Below, in pieces: positions 31,622 through 39,843 of a stretch of 54,777 nucleotides of DNA (its first letter is position 1; each line of letters opens with the position of its first letter). A program made the position numbers and the translations under genes. The DNA comes from Alphaproteobacteria bacterium. Lineage in GTDB: Bacteria; Pseudomonadota; Alphaproteobacteria; SHVR01. The notes below the pieces were generated by a model that had not been told where the DNA came from, made no database searches, and worked only from the letters and a program-made list of their open reading frames with translations. The stretch covers positions 1-54,777 of the forward strand of contig SHVR01000013.1 of assembly GCA_009694185.1 (NCBI GenBank). The letters are read 5' to 3'.

Positions 31622-32809
31622 TTAGTTCAGGGTGGTGACGCCGATCACCGTCGGCTTGCCGTCCTGGATCTGGATCCAGGCCGGGCTCTGGTTGCATTGG
31701 TGGCTGGTCGGCGCGTTGCAGGTGATCGGGCCCGGATAGACATCGGTCTTGAAATTCTTGATCTTGCCCATGGCTTGCAGGAACGCCTCGCGCGTCAGGT
31801 CCTTGCCGGCATTTTTCAGGGCCTCGACCATGACTTGGGCGCTGCCGATGCCGTTTAAATTGAACACCGAGAGTTCGTCGCCCGGGAACAGCGCCTTGAT
31901 CCGCTTGCTCCATTCGGCCATCTCGGGATCGGTCGGCTGATAGCGCGTCGCGGTGATGGTGAAGAAATTGTCGAGCGCACCCGGCAGGCCCACCTGCTTC
32001 TGGAACACGTCCATGTCGTTGATCGCCGTCTGGCCGACCCACAGCGGCTTGAAGCCGAGCTTCAGGGCATCGCGCACCAGAATGGCGCCCGCCTTGGGAT
32101 ATGTCACCAGAATGATGCTGTCGGCGCCCTTGCCCTTGATGCGCAGGATCTGGGCCGTGGCATCGTTGGGCTCGGCCTGGATTTCCTCGTCGGCCACGGG
32201 CGTGATGCCCTTCGCCTTGAAGGCTTCGAGTAGCGGCGTGTAGCGCGCCATGCCCCAGGCGTCGTGCTGGGCGACGATGGCGATGTTCTTGGCGCCGCGC
32301 TCCATGGCGAACTGGAGCTGGGCGCGGCTCTCGACCGAAGCGGTGAGCTGGGTGGTGAAGATGTTGGCGGCGACCGGGTTGGTGATGCCGTCTGCCACGG
32401 CGGAATTGACCACCATGGGAATCTTCGCGGCCTCGAGTTCCGGGCGCACGGCGAGTGTGGCGTTCGAGCAGGCGCCGCCGACGACGGCGAAGACCTTGTG
32501 GTCGTAGGCGAGCTTCTTGATGGCGCCGATGGCGCGCTCGGGCTTGCAATCGTCATCCTCGCGCACCAGGACGAGCTTGCGTCCGTGAATGCCGCCTTGG
32601 GCGTTGACTTCGGCGAACACCGCCTCGACGCCGTTCATGGCGAGCTTGCCCCACATATAGATCGGGCCGGACAACGGTCCGATGGCGCCGATCTTGATCT
32701 CGCTCTGGGTCACGCCGGTGCTGTCGGCCCGCGCCGCCGCAACACCGAGAAGTGCCGCCACGCACAAACCGGCCGTCGCGGCCAAGAGACCATGCTTTGT
32801 CGCAGTCAT
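31622..32809 (-). CDS. Periplasmic substrate-binding protein of ABC system 1 (LivK-like)
   Basis: This 395-residue type I periplasmic binding protein has a Sec signal peptide (LLAATAGLCVAALLGVAAARA, cleaved about residue 28). The mature start IKIGAIGPLSGPIYMWGKLA and the VRE/KPERAIGAIKKL region are typical. Cysteines in REDDDCKP, GGACSNAT and the C-terminal ITCNAPTSHQCNQSP may form disulfides. The LivK-like fold binds branched-chain amino acids in classic cases, but close relatives bind aromatic acids, amides or urea. It is first in the livKHMGF series and follows the enoyl-CoA hydratase by 96 bases. Confidence 0.9.
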   Translation of the reverse strand: MTATKHGLLAATAGLCVAALLGVAAARADSTGVTQSEIKIGAIGPLSGPIYMWGKLAMNGVEAVFAEVNAQGGIHGRKLVLVREDDDCKPERAIGAIKKLAYDHKVFAVVGGACSNATLAVRPELEAAKIPMVVNSAVADGITNPVAANIFTTQLTASVESRAQLQFAMERGAKNIAIVAQHDAWGMARYTPLLEAFKAKGITPVADEEIQAEPNDATAQILRIKGKGADSIILVTYPKAGAILVRDALKLGFKPLWVGQTAINDMDVFQKQVGLPGALDNFFTITATRYQPTDPEMAEWSKRIKALFPGDELSVFNLNGIGSAQVMVEALKNAGKDLTREAFLQAMGKIKNFKTDVYPGPITCNAPTSHQCNQSPAWIQIQDGKPTVIGVTTLN

Positions 32810-32905
32810 TATCCAACTCTCCTATTACGATGGCCCAGATTTTCATCTGACCCGGTTTTGCGCAAAACGTCCAGCCATTGCGCGGGATCGCTCTCCCAGC
32901 GCCCA

Positions 32906-33682
32906 TCAACGCCCGACGAAATGGGGTTTCCGCTTCGCGACGAAGGCGCGCGCACCTTCGGCATAGTCGGCGCTCTCGCTCGCCCTGAGCATCAGCGCGT
33001 GGACCGCGTCCGCCGCCGCCCCGGTCGCGCCGGCGGCCACGGCATCGAGGGCGAGCTTGGCGCCTTGGATGGACAGCGGCGCGTTTTCCACCATGCGTTG
33101 GGCGAAAGCGAGTGCTGCGCGCAATGCGTCATGCTCGCTCACTTCCTGCACCAGGCCGATGCGGAGTGCCTCGGCCGCGTCGATCCATTCGCCGGTGAAG
33201 AGGATGCGCTTGGCGTTGGCGAGCCCGACGGCGTTGCACAGCGCCCGACATTCCTCCAGGGCATAGACCACGCCAAGCCGGGCGGCCGGAATGCCGAATC
33301 GCGCCGTTTCGTCGGCAATGCGAAAGTCGCAGCAAAGCGCCAGGCCGCAGCCGCCGCCCATGGCATAGCCCGAAACGGCGGCGATGGTGGGTTTAGGCAA
33401 ATGCGCCAGGGCGGCTTCCGCCCGAAGCACGTCCTGCTCATAGATTGCCGTGGTGGCGGCATTGTTGCGCGCCGTGGCGAATTCGCCGATGTCGGCGCCG
33501 GCGCAAAAATGCCCGCCCGCGCCGGTCAGGATGACGGCGCGCACCGTGCCATCGGCGGCCAGCGCCTCGAACATGTCCCCCATCGCCCGCCAGCCCGCCC
33601 GGTCGATGGCGTTGCGCTTGGCCGGCCGGTCGATGGTGACGACCGCGATGCCGCCGGTCTCGTGCCCCACATGAATATCCAT
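32906..33682 (-). CDS. Enoyl-CoA hydratase/isomerase family protein
   Basis: This 258-residue crotonase-fold protein has VVTIDRPAKRNAIDRAGWRA at the N-terminus and the oxyanion-hole loops GGHFCAGADIGEF and SGYAMGGGCGLALCCDFRI. The C-terminal part is GARAFVAKRKPHFVGR. It is divergently arranged with the CoA-transferase at 33759 (76 bases between starts), so imported acids could be activated and then hydrated. It is probably co-transcribed with ABC system 1. The exact reaction is not evident. Confidence 0.9.
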   Translation of the reverse strand: MDIHVGHETGGIAVVTIDRPAKRNAIDRAGWRAMGDMFEALAADGTVRAVILTGAGGHFCAGADIGEFATARNNAATTAIYEQDVLRAEAALAHLPKPTIAAVSGYAMGGGCGLALCCDFRIADETARFGIPAARLGVVYALEECRALCNAVGLANAKRILFTGEWIDAAEALRIGLVQEVSEHDALRAALAFAQRMVENAPLSIQGAKLALDAVAAGATGAAADAVHALMLRASESADYAEGARAFVAKRKPHFVGR

Positions 33683-33758
33683 GGCCCACCCATGTCCGCA
33701 TTGCCAAGCCGCCAAAGAGCCGACAATCTGGATGAAATCAAGCCCCATGGAGGATGCA

Positions 33759-34922
33759 ATGGCGTCGGCGTTGACCGGTCTCAAGGTGGTGGACCTGACC
33801 TCTAATCTCTCCGGCCCCTATTGCGCCATGATCCTGGCCGACCAGGGCGCCGACGTGATCAAGGTTGAGCCGCCTGGCGGCGGCGATGTGATGCGCCAGA
33901 CTCCGCCCTTCGTCGGCGGCGAGAGTGCCCCCTTTATGCTCTGGAACCGCAACAAACGCAGCATGGTGCTCGATCTCAAGCAGCCCGAGCATCTGGAGGC
34001 GTGCCGCAAGCTGGCGCTTGGGGCCGACGTGCTGATCGAGAATTGGCGCCCGGGCGTGGCCGAACGCTTAGGGTTGGGCTACGCGGCGCTTGCGGCGCGC
34101 AATCCCCGGCTGGTTTACGCCTCGATCTCGGGCTTCGGCCAGACCGGTCCCTATAGCCGGCGCGGCGGCTTCGACCTCATCTCCCAGGCGATGTCGGGTC
34201 TCGCGGCGATCAATGGCGAAGAGGAAGGTGGACCGCTGCGCCTGCCCATCGCCATTTCCGACGTGGCCGGCGGCATGTTCTGCTCGATCGGCGTGCTCTC
34301 GGCGCTCGCCGCCCGGGAGAAGACCGGACGCGGCCAGCAGGTGGATGTCTCGCTCACCGAATCCGCCATCTCGTTCTGCGTCTATGAGGCGGCCTATTAT
34401 TTCGCGACCGGCCAGGTGCCGCCCCGCCTCGGCCAGCAGCATCGCGGCAGCTCGCCCTACCAGATCTTCAAGACCCAGGACGGCTGGCTCGCGCTGGGCG
34501 CCTCCTCCCAGCAGCTCTGGGTCAAGGCCTGCAAGGTGCTGGGTTGCGAGCCGCTGCTCGCCGACCCGCGATTCCTCGCCAAAGCCGACCGGGTGAAGAA
34601 CAACAAGGCGCTGGTGGCCATCATCCAGGACATTCTGGAGCAGGACACGACCGATGCCTGGTTCCTGAAGCTCGACGCCGCCGGCATCCCGGCGGGACCG
34701 GTGATGAACCATCACGAGGTGTTCACCAACCCGCATGTGCTGGCGCGCGACATGGTGGTCGAGGTCGATCATCCGAGCGCCGGCAAGACCCGCACGCTCG
34801 GCATCCCGGTGAAGCTCTCGGCCACACCGGGCGCCATCCGCCGCCCGGCACCGCGCCTTGGCGAGCACACGCAAGAGATCTTGGCCGAACTCGCCGCCCA
34901 AGGCAGCAAGGCGGCGGAGTAG
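33759..34922 (+). CDS. Family III CoA-transferase (CaiB/BaiF-like)
   Basis: This 387-residue protein begins LTGLKVVDLTSNLSGPYCAM and has ADVIKVEPPGGGD, FMLWNRNKRSMVLDLK, ASISGFGQTGPYSRRGGFDL (with the Asp expected to be the catalytic carboxylate) and HRGSSPYQIFKTQDGW. Family III enzymes move CoA between carboxylic acids. ATG 33759 has GGAGG at 33750-33754; upstream in-frame ATGs lack a site. It is the first gene of the rightward half of a mirror-image locus: CoA-transferase plus ABC system 2 here, hydratase plus ABC system 1 to the left. Confidence 0.92.
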   Translation: MASALTGLKVVDLTSNLSGPYCAMILADQGADVIKVEPPGGGDVMRQTPPFVGGESAPFMLWNRNKRSMVLDLKQPEHLEACRKLALGADVLIENWRPGVAERLGLGYAALAARNPRLVYASISGFGQTGPYSRRGGFDLISQAMSGLAAINGEEEGGPLRLPIAISDVAGGMFCSIGVLSALAAREKTGRGQQVDVSLTESAISFCVYEAAYYFATGQVPPRLGQQHRGSSPYQIFKTQDGWLALGASSQQLWVKACKVLGCEPLLADPRFLAKADRVKNNKALVAIIQDILEQDTTDAWFLKLDAAGIPAGPVMNHHEVFTNPHVLARDMVVEVDHPSAGKTRTLGIPVKLSATPGAIRRPAPRLGEHTQEILAELAAQGSKAAE

Positions 34923-34932
34923 GCATAAGCCT

Positions 34933-35043
34933 ATGCCGCGCGTGCTCACGAAAGCCCGGACGTTGGCTCCCTACCGTGTTGCCCGCGAATGGGCCGAAGC
35001 GCTCTGGCGAATTACGGTGGATGCCAAACGCGGGGCGGAGTAA
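34933..35043 (+). CDS. Possible 36-residue small protein
   Basis: Between the CoA-transferase stop and the next binding-protein gene there is an ATG frame of 36 codons (begins MPRVLTKARTLAPYRV, ends VDAKRGAE). It is basic, has no clear ribosome site and no known family. The segment could equally be leader DNA for livK2. I report it only because nothing else explains 34923-35097. Confidence 0.15.
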   Translation: MPRVLTKARTLAPYRVAREWAEALWRITVDAKRGAE

Positions 35044-35097
35044 GAACATGATCGGGCGGCCCTTGCGGCAGGCCTAGGGAAACCAAGGGGGGAATCA

Positions 35098-36336
35098 ATG
35101 CGCAAGTTCGCCATGGCCGTGACAACGGCGCTGGTAATGGCAGGGGCCGGCCAGGTGCTGGCTCAAGGCACGGTCAAAATCGGCGCTATTTATCCATTAA
35201 GCGGCAATGCCGCGAGCGCCGGGCAATCGTCCAAGGCGGCGATCGAGATGGCCGTCGATATCGTCAACCAGGACCTCTTGGATCTGGGCGACCTGGCCAT
35301 GGCGAAGGGCGCCGGCCTCACCAACATGAAGGGCGCCAAGGTCGAGGTGGTGTTCGCCGACAATCAGGGCACGCCCGCCGCCGGCCAAAGCCAGGCACTG
35401 CGGCTGATTACCGAAGAAAAAGTGGCGGCCATCGTCGGCGCCTACCAGTCCGGGATTACGTTGACGGCGAGCGCCGTCGCCGAACGCTACGGCATCCCGT
35501 TCCTCACGCCGGAATCGGTAGCGACCAATTTGACCGAGCGCGGCTTCAAATGGTTCTTCCGGGCCACGCCCATCACCAGCGACCTCGCCGCCGCCTATAT
35601 CGACTTCCTCAAGGAACGCCGGGCGGCGGGCAAGAAGATCGACAGCATCGCCATCGTCAACGAGAACACCGAATATGGCTCGTCGATCGCCGAGAGCCTG
35701 CGCAAGGCCTTTGGCGCCAACGGTTTCAACGTCACCATGGAAATTCCTTACAGCGCCAACACCAGCGATGTGCAGCCCCAAGTCCTTCAGCTCAAGGACA
35801 AGAATCCGGACCTGGTGATCTTCGTGACCTACACTTCGGATGCCATCCTCTATGCCAAGGCGATGCGCAGCCTGAATTACCGGCCGACCATGATGCTGGC
35901 CGACAATGCCGGCTTCAACGATCCGGCCTTCGTCGAGCAGGTGGGCAATCTGGTGGAAGGCGTGATCAACCGGAGCGCCTTCGCGCCGGGCAATCCCGGC
36001 ACCATCCCGCATCGCATCAACGAGATGTTCAAGGCCAAGACCGGCCGCGATTTGGACGATCCGTCGGCGCGCGCGATGATGGGCATGCTGGTGATGTGCG
36101 ATGCGATCAACCGGGCCGGCGGCACCGAGCCCGCCAAGATCCAGGCGGCACTCAAGGCGACCGACCTCAAGGTAAACCAGATCCTGACCGGCTATCGCGG
36201 CGTCAAGTTCGACGAGAAGGGCCAGAACATCCTGGCTTTCACCCTCATTACCCAGATGCATGACGGCAAATACGTGCCGGTCTGGCCGGCGGGTCAGGCG
36301 AGTGCGCCGGTCAAGGACTATGTCGGTTGGCGGTAA
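35098..36336 (+). CDS. Periplasmic substrate-binding protein of ABC system 2 (LivK-like)
   Basis: This 412-residue type I binding protein has a Sec signal (FAMAVTTALVMAGAGQVLAQ) and the mature start GTVKIGAIYPLSGNAASAGQ. Family motifs are VVFADNQGTPAAGQSQALRL, AIVGAYQSGITLTASAVAER and IVNENTEYGSSIAES. ATG 35098 follows a purine-rich GGGGGGAATCA. It is only distantly like the system-1 binding protein, so the two systems should have different ligands. It precedes the system-2 permease gene by 31 bases. Confidence 0.9.
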   Translation: MRKFAMAVTTALVMAGAGQVLAQGTVKIGAIYPLSGNAASAGQSSKAAIEMAVDIVNQDLLDLGDLAMAKGAGLTNMKGAKVEVVFADNQGTPAAGQSQALRLITEEKVAAIVGAYQSGITLTASAVAERYGIPFLTPESVATNLTERGFKWFFRATPITSDLAAAYIDFLKERRAAGKKIDSIAIVNENTEYGSSIAESLRKAFGANGFNVTMEIPYSANTSDVQPQVLQLKDKNPDLVIFVTYTSDAILYAKAMRSLNYRPTMMLADNAGFNDPAFVEQVGNLVEGVINRSAFAPGNPGTIPHRINEMFKAKTGRDLDDPSARAMMGMLVMCDAINRAGGTEPAKIQAALKATDLKVNQILTGYRGVKFDEKGQNILAFTLITQMHDGKYVPVWPAGQASAPVKDYVGWR

Positions 36337-36367
36337 GCCATAGCGGACGGAAAAACCGGCCCTAGCC

Positions 36368-37231
36368 TTGTCGCCGATCCTCCTGCAAGTGATCGTGGGC
36401 GGCCTCCTGTTGGGGGCCGTCTACGCGCTCTTTTCGTCGGGCCTCACCCTCATTTGGGGGATGATGAACGTCGTCAACTTCGCCCATGGCGACTTCGTCA
36501 TGCTGGCGATGTATGTGGCGTTCTGGACCTGGGCCATCATCGGCGGTGGCCCCTTGCTGTTCACGCCGCTCGCGGCATTCGCGCTGGCCGTGCTTGGGGT
36601 CGTGGTCTATTTCGGCGTGGTCAAGCCGGTGATGGGCGGGCCGATGCTGGCCCAGATGCTTGGCACCTTCGGCCTGGCGCTGTTTCTGCGCTATTCCGCC
36701 TTCTGGGCATTCACCGCCAACTTTCGCACGCTCCCCGAGGACATGATTCCCGGCTCGTTCGTCGTCGGGGGTGTCCGCTTCGAAGCGGCCAAGGTGGTGG
36801 CCGGCATCGTGGCACTGCTGCTCACCATCGGCCTGCATCTGCTGCTGACCAAGACACGCCTCGGCAGCCGCATGCTGGCGGTCTCGGAGGATCGCCAGGC
36901 GGCGATGCTGATGGGCATTCGCCCGGACCGCATGCAGGCGATTGCCTGGGCCTTGGCCGCCGGTGCGACCGGTGTCGCCGGTGCCCTGATCGCGACCTTC
37001 TTCTATGTCTCGCCCACGGTCGGCGAGACCCTGGCGGTGATCGCCTTCGTCGTCGTCTCGCTGGGGGGCTTCGGCAGCGTGCCGGGTGCCTTGGTGGCGG
37101 GCCTCCTCATCGGCGTCATCGAGTCGCTCTCGGCGTTCTGGATCGGCGCGGTCTACAAGGACGTGCTTGTCTATGCCCTGTTCCTGGTGGTGCTCTGGGT
37201 TCGTCCCCAGGGCCTCTTCGGGAAACTCTGA
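36368..37231 (+). CDS. livH: Branched-chain amino acid-type ABC transporter permease LivH (system 2)
   Basis: This 287-residue multi-helix permease has LIWGMMNVVNFAHGDFVML, the LivH hallmark around the first helices, and the cytoplasmic loop AVSEDRQAAMLMGIRPDRMQ. It ends with VVLWVRPQGLFGKL. The start used is TTG at 36368; no good ribosome site is visible, but no ATG gives a complete first helix. Its stop overlaps the livM start in TGATG. Confidence 0.9.
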   Translation: MSPILLQVIVGGLLLGAVYALFSSGLTLIWGMMNVVNFAHGDFVMLAMYVAFWTWAIIGGGPLLFTPLAAFALAVLGVVVYFGVVKPVMGGPMLAQMLGTFGLALFLRYSAFWAFTANFRTLPEDMIPGSFVVGGVRFEAAKVVAGIVALLLTIGLHLLLTKTRLGSRMLAVSEDRQAAMLMGIRPDRMQAIAWALAAGATGVAGALIATFFYVSPTVGETLAVIAFVVVSLGGFGSVPGALVAGLLIGVIESLSAFWIGAVYKDVLVYALFLVVLWVRPQGLFGKL

Positions 37232-38172
37232 TGGCGCGTTTCGTCTTGGCCGTCGCGATAGCCATTGCCCTCGTCTTCCCGCTGGTCTTCAGCGGCGCCT
37301 TCTACGAGCGCGTGGCGGCGCTGACCCTCCTTTATGCCATCGCGGCCTCGGCCTGGAATTTGATCGGCGGCTATGCGGGCCAGGTCTCGGTCGGGCATGT
37401 GGTGTTTTTCGGCTGCGGCGCCTATGGCGCGGCGGTCGCCTATAGCGAATGGGGCTTGCCGCCGATCGCGGGTCTGCCTCTGGGCGTTGGCGCCGCCGTG
37501 CTGCTCGCGGCCCTCGTCGGCGTGCCGACGCTCCGCCTCTCGGGCCATTATTTCACCATGGCGACGGTGGCGCTCGCGGAACTCATCCGCATTCTGGTCG
37601 GCAATGTTCCGGTGCTGGGTGCCGCGGTCGGCCTCATGGGGCCGGCGGTGCCGCGCAGCGTGTGGGACCTCTCCTTCACCTCGAGTCTCCCCTATTACTA
37701 TCTTTTCCTGGCGGTGCTGGCGGGCTTGCTGCTGTTCACCTGGTGGATGGAGCGGAGTCGCATGGGCTTCTATCTCCGGGCGATCAAGGGCTCGGAGCGC
37801 GCCGCGCGCAGCCTCGGTATTCCGGTTGGCCGTTACAAGCTCTATGCGTTGATGTTGAGCGCCGGCTTCACCGCCGTCGCGGGCGCCCTCTATCTGGTGA
37901 TGGTGGGCTTCGTCGATCCCGACAGTGGCGTCGGCATTCTCCTCTCGGTCAAGATGCTGATCATGGCGGCGCTTGGCGGCGCCGGCACCCTCTTCGGGCC
38001 GCTCATCGGCGCGCTGATCCTGGTGCCGCTCGAAGAGATCAGCAACAGTCTCCTGGGCGGCCAGGGCTCGGGCGTGACCTTTGTCGTCTATGGCGGCATC
38101 ATCCTGCTGATTGCCGTGTTCCAGCCGGGCGGCATCTTGGCCATGGTCGCTGGTTGGTGGCGAAAGTCATGA
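37231..38172 (+). CDS. livM: Branched-chain amino acid-type ABC transporter permease LivM (system 2)
   Basis: This 313-residue permease carries AASAWNLIGGYAGQVSVGHV, GVPTLRLSGHYFTMATVALA and the coupling loop IKGSERAARSLGIPVGRYKL. The C-terminal end is FQPGGILAMVAGWWRKS, without the long hydrophilic tail of the system-1 LivM. It is translationally coupled to livH (1-base overlap) and followed after 4 bases by livG. Confidence 0.92.
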   Translation: MARFVLAVAIAIALVFPLVFSGAFYERVAALTLLYAIAASAWNLIGGYAGQVSVGHVVFFGCGAYGAAVAYSEWGLPPIAGLPLGVGAAVLLAALVGVPTLRLSGHYFTMATVALAELIRILVGNVPVLGAAVGLMGPAVPRSVWDLSFTSSLPYYYLFLAVLAGLLLFTWWMERSRMGFYLRAIKGSERAARSLGIPVGRYKLYALMLSAGFTAVAGALYLVMVGFVDPDSGVGILLSVKMLIMAALGGAGTLFGPLIGALILVPLEEISNSLLGGQGSGVTFVVYGGIILLIAVFQPGGILAMVAGWWRKS

Positions 38173-38176
38173 CACC

Positions 38177-38926
38177 GTGTTGATCGAGGCGCGCGGCGTC
38201 ACCATGCGGTTTGGCGGCTTCACGGCCGTCGATGCCGTCGATCTCGATGTGGCGGAAGGCCGGATCACCGGCCTCATCGGACCGAATGGCGCCGGCAAGT
38301 CGACTTTCTTCAATTGTCTTGCCGGCGATTATCGGCCGAGCGCCGGGTCGATCCGCTTCGCGGGCCGCGAAATCGCCGGCCTTACACCCGAAAGCCATGC
38401 CCGGCTTGGCATGGCGCGCACTTACCAGGTGCCCCATACCTTCACCGACATGTCGGTCGGCGACAATGTCATGGTGGGTGCCTTCTTGCGCCACCGCCGC
38501 ACGGCCGACGCGCGCCGCGCCGCCGACGCGGTGTTGGAACGAACCGGCCTTGCGGGCCAAGCCCGTCATCGCGCCAGCAGTCTCGGCACGGCCGGCCGCA
38601 AGCGGCTGGAAATTGCGCGGGCATTGGCGACCGAGCCCAAGGTGCTGCTCTTGGACGAGGCGCTGGCGGGATTGACCGCGACCGAGATCCAGGCGGCCAT
38701 CACCCTGGTGCGCGATATCCATCGGAGCGGCATCACCATCGTCATTGTCGAGCACATCATGGAGGTGATCCTCTCGCTCGCCGATCGAGTGACGGTCTTT
38801 CACCACGGCCGGATCATCAGCCAAGGGACGCCCGGCGAGGTTACGGGCGACCCCAAGGTGGTCGAGGCCTATCTCGGTCGCAGCCTGGAGCGTCAGCGTC
38901 AGCGCGCGGCGGAGGCAAGCGGGTGA
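38177..38926 (+). CDS. livG: Branched-chain amino acid-type ABC transporter ATPase LivG (system 2)
   Basis: This 249-residue ATPase has Walker A GPNGAGKSTFFNCLAG, Q-loop ARTYQVPHTFTDMSVGDN, Walker B VLLLDEALAGLTATE and H-loop IVEHIMEVI. The signature is non-standard, SSLGTAGRKRLEIARALA, lacking the usual S-G-G-Q, and Walker B is followed by Ala instead of Pro; such forms do occur in the LivG branch. I chose the GTG at 38177, just after the livM stop; the longer frame overlaps livM. Confidence 0.9.
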   Translation: MLIEARGVTMRFGGFTAVDAVDLDVAEGRITGLIGPNGAGKSTFFNCLAGDYRPSAGSIRFAGREIAGLTPESHARLGMARTYQVPHTFTDMSVGDNVMVGAFLRHRRTADARRAADAVLERTGLAGQARHRASSLGTAGRKRLEIARALATEPKVLLLDEALAGLTATEIQAAITLVRDIHRSGITIVIVEHIMEVILSLADRVTVFHHGRIISQGTPGEVTGDPKVVEAYLGRSLERQRQRAAEASG

Positions 38927-39642
38927 GCGACACCCTCCTCGACATCAGCCATATCGAAGTCCGCTATGGCGATCTGGTGGGCGTGGCCGACGTGTCGCTC
39001 AAGGTGCCTGACGGCGGAATCGTGGCGCTGCTCGGCTCCAATGGCGCCGGCAAGACCACCACCCTCAACGCGGTGGCGGGCCTGGTCCAGGCCACCTCCG
39101 GCAGCATTCGCTGGCTCGGCGAGGAGATCCGGGAACTGCCGGCCTTCGGCGTGGTGGGCAAGGGCCTGACCCTCTCGCCGGAAGGCTGGCGCCTCTTTGT
39201 GCAGCAGACCGTGGAGCAGAACCTGATCCTGGGTGCCACGCCGCTTGTCGACAAGAGTCGCCAGCGGCCGCTGCTCGAGCGTGTCTATACGATCTTCCCG
39301 AGTTTGGCCGAGCGCCGCCGCCAGCAGGCCGGCACGCTCTCGGGCGGCGAGCGCCAGATGCTGGCGATCGGCCGCGCGCTGATGAGCGGACCCAGGCTCC
39401 TGATGCTGGACGAGCCGAGCCTGGGTCTGGCGCCGACCATCGTCGAGACACTCTATGAAACCCTGCAAGCGCTGCACCGCGAAGGCTTGACCCTCTTGCT
39501 CGCCGAGCAATCGGTCGAGCTCGCCCTCGATGTCGCCGACTATGCCTATGTCTTGCAGACCGGCCGCACCGTGCTCGAGGGACCCGCCGCCGACCTCGCC
39601 CGCGACCCCACCGTCCAGCGCATCTATCTCGGCCTCGAATAG
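38923..39642 (+). CDS. livF: Branched-chain amino acid-type ABC transporter ATPase LivF (system 2)
   Basis: This 239-residue LivF-type ATPase has Walker A GSNGAGKTTTLNAVAG, signature TLSGGERQMLAIGRALM, Walker B LLMLDEPSLGLAPTIVE and H-loop LLAEQSVELAL. The GTG start overlaps the livG stop (GTGA, 4 bases). It closes the caiB-livKHMGF series. The second copy of the 155-bp repeat begins 3 bases after its stop codon and probably forms the transcript end. Confidence 0.92.
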   Translation: MSDTLLDISHIEVRYGDLVGVADVSLKVPDGGIVALLGSNGAGKTTTLNAVAGLVQATSGSIRWLGEEIRELPAFGVVGKGLTLSPEGWRLFVQQTVEQNLILGATPLVDKSRQRPLLERVYTIFPSLAERRRQQAGTLSGGERQMLAIGRALMSGPRLLMLDEPSLGLAPTIVETLYETLQALHREGLTLLLAEQSVELALDVADYAYVLQTGRTVLEGPAADLARDPTVQRIYLGLE

Positions 39643-39645
39643 CGC

Positions 39646-39800
39646 TTATACCAGGTCTCGATGATCGAAACCGATCATCGAGACGCCCTCAAACGCCGGG
39701 CGCGCGCTCCGCGCGCTTGGCTTTCGCCGCATCGGCGGCGCGGCGCGGTCGCGCCGGCCAAGCCTCGATGAGTCAAGCTCATCGAGGCTTGGTATTAGTT
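39646..39800 (-). repeat. 155-bp palindrome-rich repeat, copy 2 (inverted)
   Basis: This is the reverse complement of 27040-27194 except for three substitutions. It begins 3 bases after the livF stop. The flanking bases show TAGCG at 39640-39644 and again at 39804-39808, a possible but imperfectly placed target duplication. With copy 1 it brackets the toxin-antitoxin/fragment/two-transporter block in inverted orientation. Strong hairpins at both ends make it a plausible bidirectional transcription terminator. The rest of 39643-39843 contains no gene. Confidence 0.93.
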
Positions 39801-39843
39801 TCGTAGCGGCCGTGTTGCTTCAGCATGGTGTCCCCCGTCTCGC

